Shown here: piece by piece, positions 6,949 through 12,191 of the stretch
Numbering within the stretch: position 1 is the first letter of the stretch
Layout: every line of letters begins with the position of its first letter
Origin: Bacillota bacterium
GTDB taxonomy: Bacteria > Bacillota > Clostridia > Acetivibrionales > DTU013
Assembly (NCBI GenBank): GCA_023418915.1
Contig: JAEZYU010000075.1
Span: 1-12,191 of the forward strand
Direction: 5' to 3'
Length of the DNA stretch: 12,191 nucleotides
Program-made: the position numbers and the translations under genes
The notes under the pieces: model-generated
What the model saw: only the letters and a program-made list of their open reading frames with translations
Told to the model about the DNA's origin: nothing
Database searches by the model: none

Positions 6949-6977
6949 ATTATATCGTATTTCCCAATGTTTCACAA
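6949..6977 (-). promoter_or_regulatory. sigma-A promoter of the riboswitch-dapB transcript
   Basis: On the minus strand, TTGTGA (6972-6977), a 17-bp spacer, then a perfect TATAAT (6949-6954). Transcription would start near 6942, about 60 nt before the riboswitch core, giving a dapB leader of roughly 550 nt. It lies just past the stop codon of the SIMPL-domain gene, so dapB has its own promoter. Confidence 0.75.
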
Positions 6978-7027
6978 TAGAACATACCATTAATATATTC
7001 GTTTATCTTTCGAATGCTTTATTGTTC

Positions 7028-7783
7028 TCAATATTCATAGATAATGCTCACATATGCTGATATCTCCATCGAGCCAGCTTGTATAGGCGTAGCAGAACTA
7101 ACACCTTCTGCTCTCATGTCATATACTGCGTAATTACTCAGTGGATTGTATCCTCCGCCCTCATTTACAGTTATAGGGGCCTTAAGTGTTACACCAAGTG
7201 CGTCAGCCACTGTGCCTGCCTTTTTCTTTGCAGCCAGTACTGCGTTTTTCAGTGCAGTGTTGTAATAGTCCTCATAGTTGCTGATGCCAAAGCTGATGCT
7301 GCTGCTTGTATTGACTCCGCTGTCGGCAGCTGCATCGATTACGCTTCCGGTCTTTGTCAGATCCCTGACAGTTACACTTACCGTATTGCTTACTGTATAA
7401 CCAATTATCCTGCTTTCACCTGTTTCCTTGTAATAGTCGTATTTTGGATGTATTGAGTAGTTGACTGTTTTAATATCCTCATCGGCTATTTTCAATGCTT
7501 TGATAGCAGCAATTACCTTATCCATCGATTCTGCGTTTGCCTTTTGGGCAACTTTTGCATCTTTATCCTCGGTAACCACGCCGAGATTGATAGTGGCATA
7601 GTCCGGTGATGCGCTTACCTTTGACTGTCCTGTGACATTGATGGTCCTTTTATCTGCCGCTTCCTCTGCTGCCTGCACAGGTACACTGGCAAAAAGACCG
7701 AGAGCTGCTGTAAATAATGCCACTGCAGTAAGCAGAAGTACTGCCATCATTATTTTGTTCTTTACAGATAATGTTTGTATCAT
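7028..7783 (-). CDS. exported SIMPL-domain (DUF541, YggE-like) protein
   Basis: A 251-residue protein with an N-terminal signal sequence: Lys8-Asn-Lys10, a hydrophobic core at about 11-33 and a predicted cut after VQA at 38. A single SIMPL domain follows (about 46-251). It opens RTINVTGQSKVSASPDYATINLGV, as is typical of the family, and continues with NYSIHPKYDY, IIGYTVSNTVSVTVRD, GISNYEDYYNTALKNAVLAAKKKAGTVADALG and ISAYVSIIYEY. SIMPL proteins act outside the membrane. YggE has been linked to oxidative stress, but the molecular function is unsettled. The ATG is preceded by GGAGGT at 7-nt spacing. It follows the activase gene by 93 bp with no obvious terminator, so it may be read through from that operon. 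No U-tailed terminator is visible after its own stop. Confidence 0.88.
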   Translation of the reverse strand: MIQTLSVKNKIMMAVLLLTAVALFTAALGLFASVPVQAAEEAADKRTINVTGQSKVSASPDYATINLGVVTEDKDAKVAQKANAESMDKVIAAIKALKIADEDIKTVNYSIHPKYDYYKETGESRIIGYTVSNTVSVTVRDLTKTGSVIDAAADSGVNTSSSISFGISNYEDYYNTALKNAVLAAKKKAGTVADALGVTLKAPITVNEGGGYNPLSNYAVYDMRAEGVSSATPIQAGSMEISAYVSIIYEY

Positions 7784-7876
7784 GAATTACACCTCCAATA
7801 ATTATGAACGGTTAATTTCTCCCGTTTCCTTTATTGGATTAGACGTCCAAGCCGGCAAAAAGTTCCTTTTTAATTA

Positions 7877-8833
7877 TTATGATATCGTTTTTTGGTACTG
7901 TACAGTCGACGACCATTTACCACAACGATCGCCCCATCTGGCCTGTACAATGCCGTCCATCTGCAGCTCGACCACTTCACACATGCCTGGGCAACCGCTG
8001 CATTCAAAGCTTCTCGTTTTGTATTCTCTGTTCATGATCCCAAAACCGTTGAACCTTGTTACTGTGTTTTTTTCGCTCAGCATTTTACGCCGGGCGATGA
8101 GTGCCGCTCCATATGCTCCCATCACAGAATATTCCTTTGGAATCATCACCTTCATCCCCAAAGCTTTTTCAAAGGCAGCGGCAATGCCCTTATTTGCTGC
8201 GACTCCACCCTGAAATACGACCGGTTCGAATATTTCCTTTCCTTTTGCCAGATTGTTTAGATAATTCCTGACCAGAGCTTCACACAGGCCGTTGACTATA
8301 TCTTCGTTGCTGTGGCCGGACTGTTGCTTGTGTATCATGTCTGATTCCGCAAATACTGCACATCTGCCAGCTATCCTGACCGGCGAATTCGAACGCAGCG
8401 CCAATTCGCCGAATTCTTCGATCGGTACACCGAGCCTGGCCGCCTGCCTGTCCAGGAACGACCCTGTCCCGGCTGCACATACTGTATTCATGGCAAAGTC
8501 ATAGACCACTCCATTCTTCAGTATAATGATCTTTGAGTCCTGTCCGCCTATTTCAAGGATAGTTCTGACACCGGGCAATATTGTCTGGGCAGCGATGGCG
8601 TGTGTCGTTATTTCATTTTTTATTATGTCTGCTCCTGCCACTACACCTGCCAGCTCACGTCCGCTTCCGGTGACTCCGGCCCCTGCTATTGTAGGATACC
8701 CGCTTTCTTCAGCTATTTCTCCCAGACCCTCCAGTAAGGATTTGATCGGCCTGCCGCTGGTGCGCCTGTATAGCTGCGCTTTTATTCGGCCATCTCTGTC
8801 TATCAGTACCAGGTTTGAACTGACTGAGCCCAC
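7877..8833 (-). CDS. BadF/BadG/BcrA/BcrD-type (HgdC-like) ATPase activase; start codon unresolved
   Basis: An ASKHA-fold ATPase of the type that drives ATP-dependent electron transfer to 2-hydroxyacyl-CoA dehydratase-like Fe-S proteins. Motifs are EIGGQDSK (phosphate-2 region), NTVCAAGTGSFLDRQA and RIAGRCAVFAESD. The Cys in each of the last two correspond to those that hold the [4Fe-4S] cluster between subunits in HgdC. VFQGGVAANKG and YSVMGAYGAALIA follow. A C-terminal Cys-rich tail, CSGCPGMC and later WGDRCGKW, resembles a segment found in fused large activase proteins. The canonical N-terminus YLGIDVGSVSSNLVLID is encoded in frame, but the only start-like codon is the GTG at 8833, inside that motif. 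It would remove the phosphate-1 Asp. Upstream the frame closes at TGA (8870-8872) with no ATG, GTG or TTG. A perfect AAGGAGG at 8857-8863 shows where initiation should occur. Confidence 0.85.
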   Translation of the reverse strand: MGSVSSNLVLIDRDGRIKAQLYRRTSGRPIKSLLEGLGEIAEESGYPTIAGAGVTGSGRELAGVVAGADIIKNEITTHAIAAQTILPGVRTILEIGGQDSKIIILKNGVVYDFAMNTVCAAGTGSFLDRQAARLGVPIEEFGELALRSNSPVRIAGRCAVFAESDMIHKQQSGHSNEDIVNGLCEALVRNYLNNLAKGKEIFEPVVFQGGVAANKGIAAAFEKALGMKVMIPKEYSVMGAYGAALIARRKMLSEKNTVTRFNGFGIMNREYKTRSFECSGCPGMCEVVELQMDGIVQARWGDRCGKWSSTVQYQKTIS

Positions 8834-8834
8834 A

Positions 8835-9921
<1,087 letters not shown>

Positions 9922-9950
<29 letters not shown>

Positions 9951-11046
9951 TCTGTCTTCTCCATTGCAGCATATCGACGAAGGCTTCAAGCCGGGTGTTG
10001 AAGCCAGCCTCGCCGGAATGCTCATCTATTGTCATTGTGATAAATGGTATTCTGAATTTTTTTCTGATACTTCGCTCTATGAGGTCGTTCACAAACGAAT
10101 CTATGCCGCAGCCGAAGCTTGAGATGCAAATAAACCCCTCTACCTCACCTGTTTCTGCCATGTGGTGCGCCGCTCCATATGCCATCCTGCCATAGTTCCA
10201 AAACATCGGCTTGGCCAGCTTCGATGCATGAGCATTGATGGCGTCCTCATCAACCATTTCGACCGTCCTTGTCTCTATTCCGTATTTCGACAGCTTCCCA
10301 AGCAGATCCATGCTTATATACCTGTCATATACATTGTATGGGTGCCCAATCACACCAATGCACGGACTCCTCACTCCCCGACAACTGCGAAAACATCCCT
10401 TGAGTTCCGGCGGGAGTTTCTGGGGACGCTTCTCACTTTTTAAGCTGTTCTCCTCTTGGGGACACTTCTCACTTTTTAAGCTGTTCCCCTCTTGGGGACG
10501 CTTCTCACCTTTTAAGCTGTTCCCCTCTTGGGGACGCTTCTCACTTTTTGCATCATTTTCTTTTGTTATGAAAGGTATACGCTCTCTAATCAGCCCATCC
10601 ACTGCTGTTCTATAAGCCTTTACAGCAGTACGCCTATCCGCTCCCAGTAGAGCTGCAGTTCTTATTGCAGCTTTCATACCACCCTTATCGGACTTCCTCA
10701 TATTGACCTCAGTGTCGATTATCTTCGGTATCCCTTTGAGCGTATGCCTGATCATGTCCGGAAGACCGCCAAATTCAGGGCATATGTATTCATTTCTGGA
10801 TATGCTTGTGAATCTGGGTACAAGGATGTAGTCCACCCTGTCTGTTAAATTCAGTACGTGTCCGTAAAACAGTTTTATCGGAAGGCAAGCTTCGTCGACA
10901 CATGATTTCACTCCATCGTCCAGTATCCGCTTATTTGTGCGGTCTGATACAACTACTTCAGCACCAAGTGCCGGGAAAAAACTCTCCCAAAACGCTGCAA
11001 ACTTATAATAATACAGACTTCTGGGAATTCCAATTTTCAAGCGCAA
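9922..11046 (-). CDS. DUF2229 (acyl-CoA dehydratase activase-related) protein with in-frame repeat insert
   Basis: A 374-residue protein whose N-terminus (KIGIPRSLYYYKFAAFW, DRTNKRILDDGVKSCVDEACLPIK) matches the DUF2229/PF09989 family, normally part of large activase proteins or separate operon members. Conserved Cys include 54 (DEACLPIK), 89 (YICPEF) and 313 (SFGCGIDSF). Residues 168-210 are a tandem repeat of SEKRPQEGNSLK units, a hydrophilic insert between the two halves of the domain, encoded by a copy of the intergenic repeat family. The TTG at 11046 is preferred because AGAGGTG (11055-11061) lies 8 nt upstream. The ATG at 11064 has no ribosome binding site and would add 6 residues. It is the first gene of the operon. 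Its end overlaps the next gene by 29 nt and its C-terminal block (IDEHSGEAGFNTRLEAFVDML) is paralogous to that neighbour. Function is inferred only as a partner of the activase. Confidence 0.84.
10422..10549 (-). repeat. 36-bp tandem repeat inside the DUF2229 gene
   Basis: Units beginning GGGGACGCTTCTCACTTTTT (plus strand) start at 10422, 10458, 10494 and 10530, an exact 36-bp period (three full units plus a partial one) that keeps the reading frame. Each junction can form GTTCCCC-TCTT-GGGGAC hairpins. The core differs by one base from the intergenic GGGGACGGTTCTCACC repeat (complement of the right-hand arrays). Confidence 0.85.
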
Positions 11047-11054
11047 ACGTTCAA

Positions 11055-11061
11055 CACCTCT
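11055..11061 (-). promoter_or_regulatory. ribosome binding site supporting a TTG start
   Basis: AGAGGTG on the minus strand, 8 nt before the TTG at 11046. The alternative ATG at 11064 overlaps this site and has only AT-rich sequence before it. Confidence 0.55.
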
Positions 11062-11182
11062 CATAATCTAATATATTTCCCAATTTCATCTCAACCTATT
11101 ATTCACATATGAGACAAGTTTATACACAATCTGAATTCGCTCACACTGATATACAGCAAACACAGAGCGAAGGCGAAAAGGT

Positions 11183-11196
11183 GGGGACCCTTCTCA
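11183..11196. repeat. degenerate single copy of the GGGGAC-TTCTC repeat
   Basis: GGGGACCCTTCTCA, in the upstream region of the DUF2229 operon, matches the repeat core inside that gene (GGGGACGCTTCTCA) at all but one position. It has the same orientation as the copies in the gene and the opposite orientation to the arrays further right. Confidence 0.5.
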
Positions 11197-11272
11197 TGAT
11201 TGGGAGAATCATTGGCAGAATTAAAAGAAGAATACATTTGTTTTGTAAAAAATCTATACAAATGGATTCGCG

Positions 11273-11391
11273 TGGACAAAAATTCAGGTATAGGACGATT
11301 GGTGTGGTATAAATAGGGCGTTTTTTGTGATAACGGCTCTATTCCCAATATTATGTAGACGAAAAGTGTCCCATACTTGAATTTTTGTCCA
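11273..11391. mobile_element. 119-bp MITE-like element, copy 2
   Basis: The same length and orientation as the element at 1-119, with terminal inverted repeats TGGACAAAAATTCAGG... and ...CTTGAATTTTTGTCCA (11273-11296 and 11368-11391). The centre can form AATAG...CTATT. Flanks (TCGCG to the left, TTTAA to the right) show no target-site duplication. It has no open reading frame of its own. Confidence 0.72.
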
Positions 11392-11435
11392 TTTAAAACT
11401 CTCCCACCACTTCCACCAAAAAATTGCATAAGGGC

Positions 11436-11527
11436 GAGGACTGTCCCCACCGCCAACCGAATGGCAAAAAGGTGAGAACCGTCCCCTTATCGGAAGAACT
11501 GTCCCCTTTACCGAAAGGACTGTCCCC
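11436..11527. repeat. ACCGTCCCC array, short cluster (4 units)
   Basis: Four A(C/T)(C/T)GTCCCC-type cores end at 11448, 11486, 11506 and 11527. They include the longer form CACCGCCAACCGAATGG followed by AAAAAGGTGAGAACCGTCCCC that recurs in the next array. Irregular unit lengths (about 20 or 38 bp) distinguish it from a CRISPR. Confidence 0.8.
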
Positions 11528-11769
11528 ACCCTTATGAAAAGCAGCACATTCATAATGCTCAATTTTGCTAGTTTAGGCCACTCTATAGTGAATTTATTCA
11601 ATAAAAATCCTTATAAACACAGCCAAATCCTAACTTATGTTAATCAATCATGGATAAAAAATTAACTTATTTATCCCTAAACTGGGATTTTTTGAGCAGT
11701 TCACTTCTTCTCACATTATGTATCCCTCATTTTATAGCCATTTTTTGTATTGATCAATCTATCAAAGGT
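11528..11769. other. AT-rich spacer between repeat clusters
   Basis: About 240 bp of AT-rich DNA with no promoter, RNA gene or coding sequence that I can support. An open frame starting at 11650 has no ribosome binding site and soon runs into the repeat array. Confidence 0.5.
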
Positions 11770-12028
11770 AAAAGGGTAAGACGTCCCCTTACCGGAAGAA
11801 CCGTCCCCTTACCGGAAGAACCGTCCCCTCATCGGAGAACCGTCCCCACCGCCAACCGAATGGTAAAATGGTGCGAATCATCCCCTTACCGGAAGAACCG
11901 TCCCCACCGCCAACCGAATGGTAAAAAGGTGAGAACCGTCCCCTCATCGGAGAACCGTCCCCTTATCGGAAGAACTGTCCCCTCATCGGAAGAACTGTCC
12001 CCTCATCGGAGAACCGTCCCCGTGCTTC
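11770..12028. repeat. ACCGTCCCC array, long cluster (about 11 units)
   Basis: Eleven cores, mostly GAACCGTCCCC or GAACTGTCCCC, in units of 19-20 bp (TTACCGGAAGAACCGTCCCC and TCATCGGAGAACCGTCCCC). Two longer units contain ACCGCCAACCGAATGGTAAAA. The last core is joined to CGTGCTTCACC, the unit type of the array at 120-283. Such GTCCCC repeats are scattered in genomes of some anaerobic Firmicutes and may be mobilised by a RAYT/IS200-like transposase (background knowledge, not visible here). Confidence 0.82.
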
Positions 12029-12065
12029 ACCTCCTTCACCCGTATGTCCAATCCCCACCTCCTGA

Positions 12066-12135
12066 AATCGAGTAGGGGGAAATTTCTTCCCCCTCTCACA
12101 CCACCTGGCATGCCGTTCGGCACCAGGCGGTTCAA
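12066..12135 (-). mobile_element. 3' end of a group II intron (domains V and VI)
   Basis: On the minus strand, GAACCGCCTGG-TGCC-GAAC-GGCA-TG-CCAGGTGGT forms a domain V-like hairpin: a 9-bp lower stem, a two-base 3' bulge and a GNRA-like loop. It is followed by GTGTGAGAGGGGGAAG...TTTCCCCC and then TACTCGATT, a domain VI-like stem with the usual 3' end. This arrangement is characteristic of bacterial group II introns. The intron body and any reverse transcriptase would lie to the right of the window, and the 3' exon is the repeat array. Confidence 0.7.
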
Positions 12136-12165
12136 TTCAAATAGTAGTCCACACAACTAATGAGC

Positions 12166-12189
12166 CCTCGCTTTGCGAGGATTTCTTTT
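12166..12189 (+). terminator. hairpin with U-rich tail at the window edge
   Basis: CCTCGC-TTT-GCGAGG (12166-12180) followed by ATTTCTTTT. It is terminator-like on the plus strand. It may instead be part of intron domain IV structure on the minus strand. Confidence 0.35.
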
Positions 12190-12191
12190 GA

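Noticed and set aside
11770..12028. CRISPR array
   Set aside because: Unit lengths vary from 19 to about 40 bp, the between-core sequences are themselves repeated, and no cas gene is present.
11650..12075. A 141-codon plus-strand open frame across the right-hand array
   Set aside because: It has no ribosome binding site, and most of it is translated GTCCCC repeat (recurring Arg-Thr-Val-Pro), so it is open by composition only.

Overview
The window looks like a chromosomal segment of a low-to-moderate GC Clostridia-type Firmicute (inference). Supporting evidence: strong AGGAGG-type ribosome binding sites, a c-di-AMP (ydaO/yuaA-type) riboswitch, a DUF3417-type glucan phosphorylase, a DacF-like penicillin-binding protein, BadF/DUF2229 Fe-S activase genes, and arrays of an ACCGTCCCC-type repeat of the sort I associate with anaerobic Firmicutes.

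Layout. 1-283: a 119-bp element with terminal inverted repeats, then a degenerate repeat array that runs into the stop codon of a small membrane protein gene (280-681, minus; PF06541/CmpB-like). 964-3597 and 3636-4910 (plus): glycogen/alpha-glucan phosphorylase followed 38 bp later by a D,D-carboxypeptidase-like protein whose SxxK serine appears to be missing. 4911-5511: about 600 bp without a gene, rich in direct repeats and palindromes, ending in the dapB terminator. 5512-6390 (minus): dapB, preceded by a roughly 550-nt leader with a sigma-A promoter (6949-6977), a c-di-AMP riboswitch (6686-6882) and an intrinsic terminator (6621-6651). 7028-7783 (minus): an exported SIMPL-domain protein. 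7877-11046 (minus): a three-gene operon of a DUF2229 protein, an HgdB-like Fe-S protein and a BadF/HgdC-type activase, with overlapping or abutting genes. 11183-12065: a degenerate repeat copy, a second 119-bp element and two ACCGTCCCC arrays. 12066-12135 (minus): what looks like the 3' end (domains V and VI) of a group II intron whose body lies beyond the right edge.

The strongest points for follow-up are: (1) a c-di-AMP riboswitch apparently controlling dapB, linking this second messenger to diaminopimelate/peptidoglycan precursor supply; (2) an in-frame 36-bp, 12-residue tandem repeat inside the DUF2229 gene whose DNA matches the intergenic repeat family; (3) an activase gene that has an ideal ribosome binding site but no usable start codon; (4) a carboxypeptidase homologue with Ala at the nucleophile position; (5) two copies of a 119-bp MITE-like element about 11.3 kb apart in the same orientation. 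No complete new defence or mobile system is visible. The novelty is mainly in regulation and repeat biology.
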